Shown one piece after another: positions 55,290 through 63,450 of a stretch of DNA of 64,000 nt. The notes beneath the pieces are model-generated. The model was given only the letters and a program-made list of their open reading frames with translations. It was not told where the DNA came from and searched no databases. How positions within the stretch are numbered: position 1 is the first letter of the stretch; each line of letters starts with the position of its first letter. Position numbers and translations under genes: made by a program. This DNA is from Candidatus Brachythrix odensensis (lineage in GTDB: Bacteria > Chloroflexota > Anaerolineae > J036 > Brachytrichaceae). The stretch spans positions 248,001 through 312,000 of the forward strand of contig JADKDT010000002.1 of the NCBI GenBank assembly GCA_016714465.1, in the 5' to 3' direction.

Positions 55290-55302
55290 GGACTTATCAC
55301 AG

Positions 55303-55339
55303 AAGAACGAAGAAGGGAAGGATAGGCTGCTTCGTTCTT
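55303..55339. repeat. Small hairpin AAGAACGAAG/CTTCGTTCTT
   Basis: Ten-base arms with a 17-nt loop between chrA and the small coiled-coil gene, followed on the + strand by GTCTGGTT. It may end the leftward transcript of the small gene. Confidence 0.5.
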
Positions 55340-55350
55340 GTCTGGTTGTG

Positions 55351-55635
55351 TTAGCTTTTTGGCGAATCTGCTTCGCCCGGAAGTCCCTCGTTCGACTGGG
55401 CCCGAAGCCGGTCAATCCCAGCCATCGCCGCTTCGCCAGCCTCGACCGAGTCCCAGATTGCGCCAAGCTGCATCAAGCCGGCGATCTCAACCTCGGACAT
55501 TTCCGCGCCCGCGGCGTCAAGATCCGCGCACAATTCGCGCAGGCTTCGGTTCATTACCATTTGCACTGCTTTTTCGGCCATTTCGATCTGATCGTCCAGC
55601 AGCGCGACAGCACGGGCGTAGTTGTCAATGGGCAT
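55351..55635 (-). CDS. Small helical hypothetical protein
   Basis: A 94-aa acidic, mostly helical protein (ARAVALLDDQIEMAEKAVQMVMNRSLRELCADLDAAGAEMSEVE). It has one Cys and no signal peptide. The ATG at 55635 has a GGGGGAGG ribosome site about 10 nt upstream. It could be a small regulatory or scaffold protein; no family recognised. Confidence 0.6.
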   Translation of the reverse strand: MPIDNYARAVALLDDQIEMAEKAVQMVMNRSLRELCADLDAAGAEMSEVEIAGLMQLGAIWDSVEAGEAAMAGIDRLRAQSNEGLPGEADSPKS

Positions 55636-55731
55636 CTGTCTCTGGCCTCCCCCACGAGTGTATCCGAAAAGTGCGAGACCGAACGGGCAGCCAGCGCACC
55701 GCTGGGTCATGCATGCTCGCCTATGCCGGGG

Positions 55732-55737
55732 AATAAT
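55732..55737 (+). promoter_or_regulatory. -10-like hexamer (AATAAT) for the PfkB kinase gene
   Basis: AATAAT is followed by 6 nt and the ATG at 55744. GGGAG directly at the ATG is too close to be a normal ribosome site. Confidence 0.3.
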
Positions 55738-55743
55738 CGGGAG

Positions 55744-56664
55744 ATGTCCACCCACAAACACCCCGACGTCGTTGTCGTCGGAAACGCCGGCGTAGACACT
55801 AATGTCTACCTGCCCGGCCACGACATTGGCTGGCAGCTAGAGGCCAACTTCACCACCAACATTGACTACGTCGGCCAGGCCGGTGGCTATGCCAGCCGCG
55901 GCTTTGCGGGGCTTGGCTGGCGGACCGCCTTCGCCGGTCACCTCGGCGACGACATGGCCGGCCAGTTCGTTCGGGCGGTCTTCCAGCGGGAAGGCATCGA
56001 CATGCGGGCGGTCTGGACAGATCCGGCAGGGACCGCCCGCAGTGTCAATCTCATGTTCAGCAATGGTCAGCGAAAGCCGTTCTATGACGGCAAGAGCCAC
56101 ATGACCCTTGCGCCGGATCTCGCCGCCTGCCGGGCAGCATTGGCGGGCGCCCGGCTCGCCCACTTCAATATCCCGAACTGGGCCCGCCAGATCCTGCCCC
56201 TTGCCCGCGACTCGGGCGCGCTGATTTCCTGCGACATTCAGGATGTATCCGATCTGAATGACCCCTACCGTCGCGACTTCATCGAAGCCGCCGATGTGCT
56301 GTTCCTCTCGGCCGCGAACCTTTCGGATCCGGCCGGGCCCATGGCGGCGCTCATGGCGCGCAAGCCCGGCCAGGTCATCGTCGCCGGTCTGGGCGCGCGC
56401 GGCTGCGCGCTCGCCGCCGCGGATGAAATCAAAACGTTTCGTGCGCTGGATGACTTTGGGCCGGTCGTGGACACCAACGGCGCCGGAGATTCGTTGGCGG
56501 TCGGGTTCATGAGCGCCTACGCCCTGCTTGGTTTGCCCCGCGAGAAGGCAATTGGCTGGGGCCAACTCGCCGCGCGCTTTGTGTGCGCCCAACGCGCTCC
56601 CAAGTCGTCGCTGATCAGCGCCGAGATGCTCTCCGGCGCCGCCCGCCGGCATGGCTTCATCTAG
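55744..56664 (+). CDS. PfkB-family carbohydrate kinase
   Basis: A 306-aa ribokinase-like sugar kinase. It has VVVVGNAGVDTNVYLP, IDYVGQAGGYASRGFAGLGWRTAFAGHLGDD (the substrate Gly pair region is altered: QAGGY), and the C-terminal active-site motif VDTNGAGDSLAVGF with the catalytic Asp. It is next to a second, canonical ribokinase gene on the other strand. Substrate unknown; likely a ketose, inositol or nucleoside. Confidence 0.88.
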   Translation: MSTHKHPDVVVVGNAGVDTNVYLPGHDIGWQLEANFTTNIDYVGQAGGYASRGFAGLGWRTAFAGHLGDDMAGQFVRAVFQREGIDMRAVWTDPAGTARSVNLMFSNGQRKPFYDGKSHMTLAPDLAACRAALAGARLAHFNIPNWARQILPLARDSGALISCDIQDVSDLNDPYRRDFIEAADVLFLSAANLSDPAGPMAALMARKPGQVIVAGLGARGCALAAADEIKTFRALDDFGPVVDTNGAGDSLAVGFMSAYALLGLPREKAIGWGQLAARFVCAQRAPKSSLISAEMLSGAARRHGFI

Positions 56665-56730
56665 AAGACCGCCGGTGATGGATACGCAGCACTGCTGGAA
56701 TCGTGTGCGGAACGATTCCTGCGCATCGAT

Positions 56731-57669
56731 TCAGATCGTTGACCGCTCGAGCCGCCACTCAGCCGGCAGATCGGCGGCGCGCGGATAGCTGGTCTGGGTG
56801 CCCGGATGCTGCACGCTCAGCGCGGCGACAGCGGCCGCGCGAGTCGCTGCATCCCGCAGGCTGGCCCCTCGGGCCAGGAAGAAGGCCAGGCTGCCCAGGA
56901 AACAATCGCCCGCGCCCGTGGTATCGACGGGGGTCACGACCGGGGCGGGCGCGCGCCAGGACTCGGTCGCCGAGACATACAGGCACCCGGATGCGCCCAG
57001 GGTGATGATCGCCGCCTGCGCGCCACGGGCGACAAGCGCCCGGCCGGCCGCCTCGGCCGAATCCGCGTCGGTGACCGTGATCCCGGTGATCACCGAAGCT
57101 TCACTCTCATTTGGACAGACCAGATCGCTGACCCGCAGAAGCGCGTCGGGGAGCGCGTCGGGCGCCGGGGCGGGATTTAGGATTGTCAGGACGCCGGCCT
57201 CGCGCGCGATCACGAGTGCGCGCAGGCTGGTCTCGATCGGCACCTCGAGCTGGCACAACAACACCCGCGCGCGGCGGATCGTCGCCGCGGCCCCATCCAC
57301 GTCCGCAGGTGTCAACAGGGCGTTCGCGCCAGGGACGACGATGATGGCATTACGCCCAGCGTCATCGACGGCGATCGGCGCCACGCCGGACGACACACCG
57401 TCCGATCGCCAGACATGCGATACCTCGATCCCCTGTGCGGCGAAATTCGCGAGCATGTCGGCGCCGAACACGTCGCCGCCCACGCGAGCGACCAGGCCGA
57501 CCGAAGCGCCCAGGCGGGCCGCGGCCACCGCCTGGTTGGCGCCTTTGCCGCCATAGCCGGTCTGAAAGCGGCTGCCCATCAACGTTTCTCCCGGGGCCGG
57601 CAGCCGTGGGGCGTAGGCGATCAAATCCATGTTCGACGATCCGACGACGATGATTTCAGGAGATGGCAT
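56731..57669 (-). CDS. rbsK: Ribokinase
   Basis: A 312-aa kinase. It has EIIVVGSSNMDLIAYAPRLPAPGET, the sugar-binding GYGGKGANQAVAAARLG, the anion site CPNESEASVITG, and the catalytic motif VDTTGAGDCFLGSLAFFLA. This is the full ribokinase signature set. The start at ATG 57669 is supported by TAAAAT 6 nt upstream; GTG 57675 is an alternative. It phosphorylates ribose or a similar sugar after import. Divergent from manA across a palindrome. Confidence 0.9.
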   Translation of the reverse strand: MPSPEIIVVGSSNMDLIAYAPRLPAPGETLMGSRFQTGYGGKGANQAVAAARLGASVGLVARVGGDVFGADMLANFAAQGIEVSHVWRSDGVSSGVAPIAVDDAGRNAIIVVPGANALLTPADVDGAAATIRRARVLLCQLEVPIETSLRALVIAREAGVLTILNPAPAPDALPDALLRVSDLVCPNESEASVITGITVTDADSAEAAGRALVARGAQAAIITLGASGCLYVSATESWRAPAPVVTPVDTTGAGDCFLGSLAFFLARGASLRDAATRAAAVAALSVQHPGTQTSYPRAADLPAEWRLERSTI

Positions 57670-57675
57670 CTCCAC

Positions 57676-57681
57676 ATTTTA
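57676..57681 (-). promoter_or_regulatory. -10-like hexamer (TAAAAT) for rbsK
   Basis: On the minus strand TAAAAT, then GTGGAG, then the ATG at 57669. GTGGAG touches the start codon, so it is not a usable ribosome site. Leaderless type. Confidence 0.45.
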
Positions 57682-57709
57682 GTGCGCGCATGCCCGCCAG
57701 GTAGATTTT

Positions 57710-57756
57710 GCCGAAATCGATATTCCCCGGCTTCGCCGGGGAATATCGATTTCGGC
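57710..57756. repeat. Perfect 22-bp inverted repeat, TTC loop, between divergent promoters
   Basis: Arms starting GCCGAAATCGATATTCCCC around CCCCGGC-TTC-GCCGGGG. It lies between the rbsK and manA hexamers (57676 and 57761), covering the -35 region of manA. The best placed copy for a regulatory role. Confidence 0.92.
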
Positions 57757-57760
57757 TCAG

Positions 57761-57766
57761 TACAAT
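57761..57766 (+). promoter_or_regulatory. -10-like hexamer (TACAAT) for manA
   Basis: TACAAT is followed by 6 nt and the ATG at 57773, with no Shine-Dalgarno. It starts 5 nt after the end of the palindrome. Confidence 0.45.
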
Positions 57767-57772
57767 TGGATA

Positions 57773-58708
57773 ATGCTTCGACTCAGCATCGACTACCGCG
57801 AACGCGTGTGGGGAGGTCAGCGGCTTCGCCAGGGCGCCAACCCGATCGGTGAAGCTTGGATCGTCCACGAAGGCAATCGGGTCGTTGACGGTCCCTTTGC
57901 CGGCCGCACGCTGGAGGATCTCTCGGGCGCGCTTGGGGCCGAGTTACTTGGATTCGTCCCCCTGGCGCGCACGGGCACGCGCTTTCCGCTGCTCATCAAA
58001 ATTCTGGACTGCGAGGCCTGGCTATCGGTGCAGGTCCACCCGAATGATGAGGAAGCGCTTCGACTGGAAGGGCCAGGCCACTTCGGCAAGACCGAAGCCT
58101 GGCACATTCTGGAGTCCGCTCCTGGCGCGCGGCTAATCGCGGGCGTGAAGGCGGGAACCAGTCGGGCTGCGCTCGCGCAGGCCATCTCGCACGGCCAAGT
58201 GCTCGATATCGCTGCCAGCGTCGATGTGAGCGCGGGCGATACCGTCATGATGCCGGCCGGGACGATGCACGCACTGGGGCCCGGGCTGCTTGTCTATGAG
58301 GTCCAGCAAACCAGCGATATCACGTATCGGGTGTGGGACTGGGATAGACCCGCTGCAGCCGGGCGATCCCTTCACGTTGCTCAATCGATCGCGGTAACCG
58401 ACCCCAAACTGGCCCCGAGCCTGATTCGGGCGGCGGCAGCCCGGCCAGGCGAAGCCCGCGAACTCACCCGCTGCCCTTACTTTGTCCTGGAATCCCGAAT
58501 GCTTTCCCGGAATCCGGTCGCCTGTGACCCGGCGCGCGCATCGTTCCACGCTGTGACAGCCGTCGAAGGCAGGGTCGATGTGTCGCAGGCTGGGCAATCG
58601 ATCACACTCAGCCCATTTGAAAGCGTCGTGATCCCGGCGTTTTCCGGACCCTATCTGCTACGCGGCGCGCCGTCGGGGAAGGTCCTCACCGCGCGCGTCG
58701 CTGCCTGA
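57773..58708 (+). CDS. manA: Mannose-6-phosphate isomerase, type I
   Basis: Zinc enzyme interconverting mannose-6-phosphate and fructose-6-phosphate. The 311-aa protein has RVWGGQRL, the zinc-site motif LSVQVHPND (Gln and His), GKTEAWHIL (Glu), and the MPAGTMHALGPGLLVYEVQQ segment (His). The C-terminal cupin is short. It joins the sugar kinases here in feeding sugars to glycolysis. Confidence 0.9.
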   Translation: MLRLSIDYRERVWGGQRLRQGANPIGEAWIVHEGNRVVDGPFAGRTLEDLSGALGAELLGFVPLARTGTRFPLLIKILDCEAWLSVQVHPNDEEALRLEGPGHFGKTEAWHILESAPGARLIAGVKAGTSRAALAQAISHGQVLDIAASVDVSAGDTVMMPAGTMHALGPGLLVYEVQQTSDITYRVWDWDRPAAAGRSLHVAQSIAVTDPKLAPSLIRAAAARPGEARELTRCPYFVLESRMLSRNPVACDPARASFHAVTAVEGRVDVSQAGQSITLSPFESVVIPAFSGPYLLRGAPSGKVLTARVAA

Positions 58709-58718
58709 ATTCAAGCTG

Positions 58719-58755
58719 AATCGGCGATCCCCGGCTGCGCCGGGGATCGCCGATT
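58719..58755. repeat. Perfect 17-bp inverted repeat, TGC loop
   Basis: AATCGGCGATCCCCGGC pairs with its complement around TGC. It lies between the convergent ends of manA and the response regulator. Confidence 0.9.
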
Positions 58756-58766
58756 TAGCGAATTTA

Positions 58767-59420
58767 TCAACTCGCCAGGCCGGCATCGCGCGCCCGGGAG
58801 ATGGCTTCGGCCCGATCCACCACCCGAAGCTTGGTCAAAATGCTGGAGACGTGATTTCGGACCGTCTTCAGGCTGAGCTCCATCCGATCCGCCACATCCT
58901 GATTGGTCAGCCCCTGGGCAAGCCCGGTCAGCACATCCCGTTCACGATCGGTCAGCTCGGGAAACGGATTTGGCTTGGATGCCGGAATGACATCGGTGAT
59001 GTAGTTGAGCAGGCGGCGGGCAACCGCTGGCCCAAAGAGCGCCTCGCCCCGGGCAACGGCCCGGACCGATCGGATCAGTTCCTCTTCGTCGGCGTCCTTC
59101 AAGATGTAGCCGCGCGCGCCAGCCCGCATGGCGGAGAGCATCAGGTCTGTGTCCTCAAACATCGTCAACATCACAACGCCGACATCGGGCGTGTCGCGCA
59201 GAATACGACGGGTGGCTTCGACGCCGTTAAGGCCCGGCATCTGGACATCCATGAGTATCACGTGCGGGTGTTTTTCGGCAGCCCGGGCAATGCATTCATC
59301 GCCGTTGTTGGCCTCGCCAACGACCTCAATATCGGGAATCGTCGATAGCAGCGAGCGCACGCCGTCGCGAAAAAACCGATGGTCGTCGCATAGCAGGACA
59401 CGAATGGACGGTTGCGTCAT
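58767..59420 (-). CDS. NarL/FixJ-type response regulator
   Basis: A 217-aa two-component regulator. The receiver domain has LLCDDHRFFRDGV (acidic pair), phospho-acceptor Asp in VILMDVQMPGLNG, Thr in VVMLTMFED and Lys in YILKDADEEE. The C-terminal LuxR HTH is LTDRERDVLTGLAQGLTNQDVADRMELSLKTVRNHVSSILTKL. It follows the kinase gene by one base and is its cognate partner. Confidence 0.93.
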   Translation of the reverse strand: MTQPSIRVLLCDDHRFFRDGVRSLLSTIPDIEVVGEANNGDECIARAAEKHPHVILMDVQMPGLNGVEATRRILRDTPDVGVVMLTMFEDTDLMLSAMRAGARGYILKDADEEELIRSVRAVARGEALFGPAVARRLLNYITDVIPASKPNPFPELTDRERDVLTGLAQGLTNQDVADRMELSLKTVRNHVSSILTKLRVVDRAEAISRARDAGLAS

Positions 59421-59421
59421 G

Positions 59422-60556
59422 TCACCCCCGTGAATGGACCGATTGTGGCCGTTCAGCGGCGCGCAGATCCATGGGCAAATTGGCGCGCACCCGTGAGCCG
59501 CCGCCGGGCGCGCGGCTCGAGCACGCACGTTCCACCGATTTCGACGGCCAGTTCACGCATCGAAGTCAGCCCAACACCTGCCCGCTGGTTCTCCAGGACG
59601 CCGACCCCGTCGTCGGTCACCTCAATTCGAACAAACCCATCCCCAAATCCGATCCGGACCATGGCTTGACCGGCGCGTGAATGCCGGGCGACATTTGACA
59701 GTCCTTCCTGCACGATCCGATACGCAGCCACTTCCACCGCGGCCGAGATTGGAGGAAAGGAGTCCGGGCACTCAAGCCCGACACGCAAGCCACCCGTCGT
59801 AAATTGGGCGCATTGCTCCCGCAGGGCGGTCCGCAGACCGAGCTCATCCAGCACCGGCGGGCGCAGATCGTAGACCACCCGGCGGATATCGGTGATGATG
59901 TTGCGGATCTGCTGGCGAAGCTCGCCCATCTCATTCTCGGCGGCGGCCGGGTCGCGCGAGATCATGGCCCGCACAGATCCCGCCCGCAGATTCAGGGCTG
60001 CGAGGGTCGGGCCAATCGAGTTATGCAGATTGCGGCGCAGGCGCCGCCGTTCTTCCTCACGGGTCAGCACGAGCCTCTCACAAGCGCGGCGCAGGTCGAA
60101 CACGGTCCGAACCACGCCAACGGCCGGCGCAACCTGGCGGGTGAGATCGCGAAGCAATTGGCGATCCTCGGGACTCAGCACGCGATGGGGAACCGGGGGA
60201 GCGATCACAAGATAGCCCACGGCCTCGTCCTGGCGGGTAATGGCGAGGATCTGGTAGCCGCCCATCGGAAATTCGGTATTTGGCATCGATCCCGACAGCA
60301 GCGATGACGACCACTGGGTCGGATCTTCTTCGCCCAACCCTGCCGGGTATTGGGCCGCCAGGACGTATTCGCCGGAATCCTGCCGATTGACGTAGACGGC
60401 CACGTAGGGCAAGGAAAGGGCCTCGGCAACGGTCTTGGCGAGGATCGCCAGGACGGTATCCGGGTCGAAGGTTCCGGCCAGTTGTTGACCAAGGTCGACA
60501 AGCCGCGCGCGATGCGGTATGCGAGGAGCGGCGTCAGGCAGGGCAGGTTGAGTCAT
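59422..60556 (-). CDS. GAF-domain sensor histidine kinase, HisKA_3 type (C-terminal frameshift)
   Basis: About 377 aa. The N-terminal GAF domain (LVDLGQQLAGTFDPDTVLAILAKTVAE...) is followed by the dimerisation/phosphorylation motif TREEERRRLRRNLHNSIGPTLAAL with its His, and a HATPase domain (IVQEGLSNVARHSRA, DDGVGVLENQRAGVGLTSMRELAVEIGG). The last residues in the frame given are Arg-rich (ARRRLTGARQF). A shift near 59505 gives GGGSRVRANLPMDLRAAE, the normal ending, with the stop one base before the regulator ATG. No membrane segment: a cytoplasmic sensor. Confidence 0.9.
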
Positions 60557-60588
60557 GATTCCGGGTCTGTCAGGCGTTCCAAAACGAG

Positions 60589-60594
60589 ATTATA
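60589..60594 (-). promoter_or_regulatory. -10 box (TATAAT) of the two-component operon
   Basis: On the minus strand TATAAT lies about 32 nt before the kinase ATG. No clear -35 box. Confidence 0.4.
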
Positions 60595-60730
60595 CGGTTG
60601 CGGCCCGTCTGGGTGATTCCCGCTGAATTCAGGAATGGATTCCCGGTGTAACGGGAAAACCCCCCATGACAGCGGGATGGCGGATGGGTATTGTCTTCTC
60701 AGATCGAATCCAAACAATAAGGAGAAAAAC

Positions 60731-61039
60731 ATGGGCAACAATATCGTACGGTCCAACCATGACGAGCTGAAGACAATTGCGTCAAAATTCAGCTCCGAAG
60801 AGGGGTCCGTTAACCAGATGAACCAGAGCCTGAAGTCCAACATGGACACGCTTCAGGGTGGCGACTGGATCGGACCGGGCGCGACGGCGTTCTACCAGGA
60901 AATGAATGGAGACGTCTTGCCGAGCCTCAAGCGCCTGCAGCAGGCAATGGGCGAGGCCGCGCGGGTCACCAATCAGATCTCGCAGGCGATGAAGAACGCC
61001 GAAGGCGAGGCGTCCGGCGCGCTGAAGATGCCGCACTAA
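60731..61039 (+). CDS. WXG100-like small helical protein 1
   Basis: A 102-aa protein with an AAGGAG site just upstream. It has two long amphipathic helices joined by GGDWIGPGATAFYQEM, with Trp46-Ile47-Gly48 forming the WXG turn of the ESAT-6/CFP-10 superfamily. The length (about 100 aa) and helix-turn-helix hairpin fit WXG100 proteins, which are substrates or partners of type VII secretion. No C-terminal YxxxD/E signal is seen. First of four adjacent genes. Confidence 0.85.
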   Translation: MGNNIVRSNHDELKTIASKFSSEEGSVNQMNQSLKSNMDTLQGGDWIGPGATAFYQEMNGDVLPSLKRLQQAMGEAARVTNQISQAMKNAEGEASGALKMPH

Positions 61040-61075
61040 ACCGCTGCATTCACCCATCTACAGGAGGCATACATC

Positions 61076-61375
61076 ATGGCTAGTGTCGATACCCGAATGA
61101 ATTACAGCTCGATGGAGAAAATGCAGAAGGCGTTTACGCAGGCTGCATCGACCCTCGAGAACACCGCCCGCAGCGCGAAGGAAATCGCGCGGATGATGCA
61201 GGGCGGCGCCCTGCAGGGCATGGCTGGAGACGCCTTCGTCGAAGCCATCAACTCGAAACTCACGCCGCGGCTCAAGGCTCTCAACGAGAAGATGACTGAG
61301 CTCGCCGGTGATATTGGTGGCGCGATTTCGGCGACCCGCGACGGCGTCAAGACCGCTCAGAGCCGCTTCAAGTAA
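61076..61375 (+). CDS. WXG100-like small helical protein 2 (degenerate turn)
   Basis: A 99-aa helical-hairpin protein with an AGGAGG site 10 nt upstream. The turn reads LQGMAGDAFVEAI, so Met49-Ala-Gly replaces WXG but the following G.AF...I pattern of WXG proteins is kept. It is 37 nt after protein 1, so they are an operon and might form a heterodimer as ESAT-6/CFP-10 pairs do. Confidence 0.8.
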   Translation: MASVDTRMNYSSMEKMQKAFTQAASTLENTARSAKEIARMMQGGALQGMAGDAFVEAINSKLTPRLKALNEKMTELAGDIGGAISATRDGVKTAQSRFK

Positions 61376-61394
61376 ACCCAGGAGGTCAACAGTC

Positions 61395-61712
61395 ATGTCT
61401 CTGTTTCAATTCCTTCGCCCCGACGTCGGTAACATCATGTCGGGGATCACTCAGCAAAAGGGCGTTTCCGACCAGGTCATGCAGACGCTCAAGTCGTATC
61501 CGGCCATCGTTAAGCAGACCTGGATCGGCGGTGACGCCGACGAGTTTGAGGCCGACGTGGTGCGCAAGATCGTTCCAGCCTGCCTTGAGCTGATCGCCGC
61601 GATCGCCGGCTGCAATCTCAACCTGACGAAGGCCACCGAAATCGTCGACAAGGCCGACCAGGCCGCTCAGGGCATTGCCAATCAGCTTGGCGACGTCTTC
61701 AGCAAGATCTAG
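61395..61712 (+). CDS. WXG100-like small helical protein 3
   Basis: A 105-aa protein with an AGGAGG site upstream. The turn is KQTWIGGDADEFEADV, Trp43-Ile44-Gly45, followed by a second helix with Cys pairs (PACLELIAAIAGCNLN). It fits the WXG100 pattern and is the third gene of the set. It ends GDVFSKI with no classical export signal. Confidence 0.83.
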   Translation: MSLFQFLRPDVGNIMSGITQQKGVSDQVMQTLKSYPAIVKQTWIGGDADEFEADVVRKIVPACLELIAAIAGCNLNLTKATEIVDKADQAAQGIANQLGDVFSKI

Positions 61713-61744
61713 TCAGTGATGACTATTTAAGGAGAACAACAAAA

Positions 61745-62059
61745 ATGGCCGGTCAAATTGTTCAGATGGATTACCAAGCCATCGGGAATGTCTCGAAAGG
61801 CTTCACGACGGCGAAAGAGACCCTGACTGCGGTCGGGAAGGTGCTCGAGGTCCTGATCAACGCTCTGCGCGCGGCAGCGTTCTTCAGCTTCGGCACGAGC
61901 GCGGCGCTGGCGAATTACCTGGATGTCATCAAGCAGAAGGTCAATAAGCTGGCCAAGCTGTGCGAAGAGTTCGCTGCTGACCTCGCCCGGGCGATTGGCG
62001 ATCACAAGAACGGCGACACCGCAGGCAAGCGCTACTTCGGTGAGGGCGTCCGCCGCTAG
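61745..62059 (+). CDS. WXG100-like small helical protein 4 (divergent)
   Basis: A 104-aa mostly helical protein with an AAGGAGA site. The centre LRAAAFFSFGTSAALANYL lacks Trp but has Phe49-Gly50 in the same place. The second helix is Lys-rich (VIKQKVNKLAKLCEEFAAD). It ends in a basic tail with GKRYFGEGVRR. Likely a divergent paralogue and part of the same complex. A terminator follows. Confidence 0.7.
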   Translation: MAGQIVQMDYQAIGNVSKGFTTAKETLTAVGKVLEVLINALRAAAFFSFGTSAALANYLDVIKQKVNKLAKLCEEFAADLARAIGDHKNGDTAGKRYFGEGVRR

Positions 62060-62083
62060 GCGAATTCGGTTCGACCTAACGCG

Positions 62084-62119
62084 ACAGGGCGGCTTCAGCA
62101 TAGTCTGGAGCCGCCCTGT
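62084..62119 (+). terminator. Terminator-like hairpin after the WXG quartet
   Basis: ACAGGGCGGCT pairs perfectly with AGCCGCCCTGT across a 14-nt loop, followed by TCCTATTT. It closes the four-gene operon before the opposite-strand kinase-fold gene. Confidence 0.65.
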
Positions 62120-62130
62120 TCCTATTTGGG

Positions 62131-62180
62131 AAAGCGACACACCCCGCCCCGGCGTCCGCCGGGGCGGGGTGTGTCGCTTT
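62131..62180. repeat. Perfect 20-bp inverted repeat, GGCGTCCGCC centre
   Basis: Arms AAAGCGACACACCCCGCCCC and complement around GGCGTCCGCC. It lies between the convergent WXG and pseudokinase genes. Confidence 0.92.
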
Positions 62181-62193
62181 GAAAACTGATTGC

Positions 62194-63338
62194 CTAGCGT
62201 GCCGACAGCGTATTGAGCAGCACGAAGCCAACGCCCAGGATCACCCCGATCAGCAGCGCGTAGACGAGCGCCATCAGGAAGTAATACCGCTTTGGGGTCG
62301 GGCGCCGTTCGGGCGGGGGGGTCGAATACACCGCCGTGATGGCCTTGCCCAGGTCAGCGATGGTGGCAAAGCGCTCGCGCAATGACAGGCTTCGGTCGAC
62401 AATGCTGACCACCCCTGCCCCCTCGAGCTCGGGCCGGGCGACCATGAGGGGCTGCTTGTTGCCGACCACGCGCGCGCGCACGCTCTCGTCGCCGCGCCGG
62501 CCGAGAACGCGGGCCGCCCGGCCAGCATCTCAAACAGGATCAGTCCGAGCGAATACACGTCGGCGGCGGGCGTCGCAGCAGCCGGCACACGATTGGCCGT
62601 CACTTCCGGCGCGGTGTAGGCAGGCTCGCTGCGGGCCAGCGCCGCCGCGAATGTGGCCGCATCAACCGTGTTGCGGTCGATCATCCAGCCAACATCGACG
62701 AGCGTTGGCCGCCAATGTCCATCCTTGTCCACGTCCACCATGACCGAACTGGGAGTAAGGGACATGTGGACGAGATTGCCCTGAGTCACTGGCCGCAAGG
62801 CCTCGGCAATGGCTGCGACAACCCAGGCCACTTCATAGTGCCAGGCCTGGGGATTCTCCAGGATCATCTCGCTGATCAAGTTGCCTGGAACGGGCTCATA
62901 GACAGCATAGACGCGCGGCACGCCCCGGAAGCTGATCTCTCCAAACGGGCGCTTGGACGGGGTCGGATAGGGTGGCAGGCTGACCGGGAAATTGGTCCGC
63001 TTGGTCGGACGGAATGACGCGACAAACTTGGCGAATCCCTTGGGCCGGAATGGCGCCATGTCATTCAGCAGCGAGGCTTCGCGCTTGAGGCGCTCCTCGC
63101 ATTCCGGATTGGCGTGGGCGACCTTGAGAAAGACTTCGGTTTCCTTGACCCCGCGCGAAGCCTTGTACATGGCGCAGGTCCGGGTTACCCCAATCAACTT
63201 GGTGATCTTGAGGTCGCCCAGGTAATCGCCATAGTCGAAGACAGGATATCCCTCTTCAGCCGGGCAATCCCGTTCCTGACACCACAGGTGACCGTTCTCG
63301 GTGATGCGCTCACAGCGCTCGCAGAATCGCTTGATCAT
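62194..63338 (-). CDS. Membrane-anchored zinc-ribbon protein pseudokinase (frameshifted)
   Basis: About 380 aa. N-terminal zinc ribbon CERCERITENGHLWCQERDC (Cys6, Cys9, Cys20, Cys25), then a Ser/Thr-kinase fold. The ATP Lys is present (VFLKVA, Lys72), the catalytic loop reads VHMSLTPSSV instead of HRDLKPxN (Asp and Asn lost), DFG is DVG (Asp215 kept), APE and DVYSLGLILFEMLAGRP are normal. A frame shift near 62510 leads to RVLGRRGDESVRARVV and a C-terminal membrane helix (YYFLMALVYALLIGVILGVGF). Likely a pseudokinase signalling or scaffold protein linked to the WXG proteins. Confidence 0.85.
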
Positions 63339-63392
63339 GGTTTGGCAATCCGTATTCTACGGGCTAACCTCTCAGAGGGCAATTGAGGCATT

Positions 63393-63438
63393 GGCGAGAT
63401 CACCTTCCCGCGCGAAGGGCGGGGATGGTGATCTCGCC
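63393..63438. repeat. Inverted repeat with 12-bp perfect outer arms
   Basis: GGCGAGATCACC pairs with GGTGATCTCGCC; the inner part CCCGCGC-GAA-GGGCGGGG has mismatches. It is a slightly decayed copy of the 38918 element, between the pseudokinase start and the ThuA-like gene end. Confidence 0.85.
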
Positions 63439-63450
63439 GGATGCTTCTGA

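Noticed and set aside
55303..55339. Riboswitch or structured RNA near chrA
   Set aside because: It is a simple 10-bp hairpin without further conserved structure.
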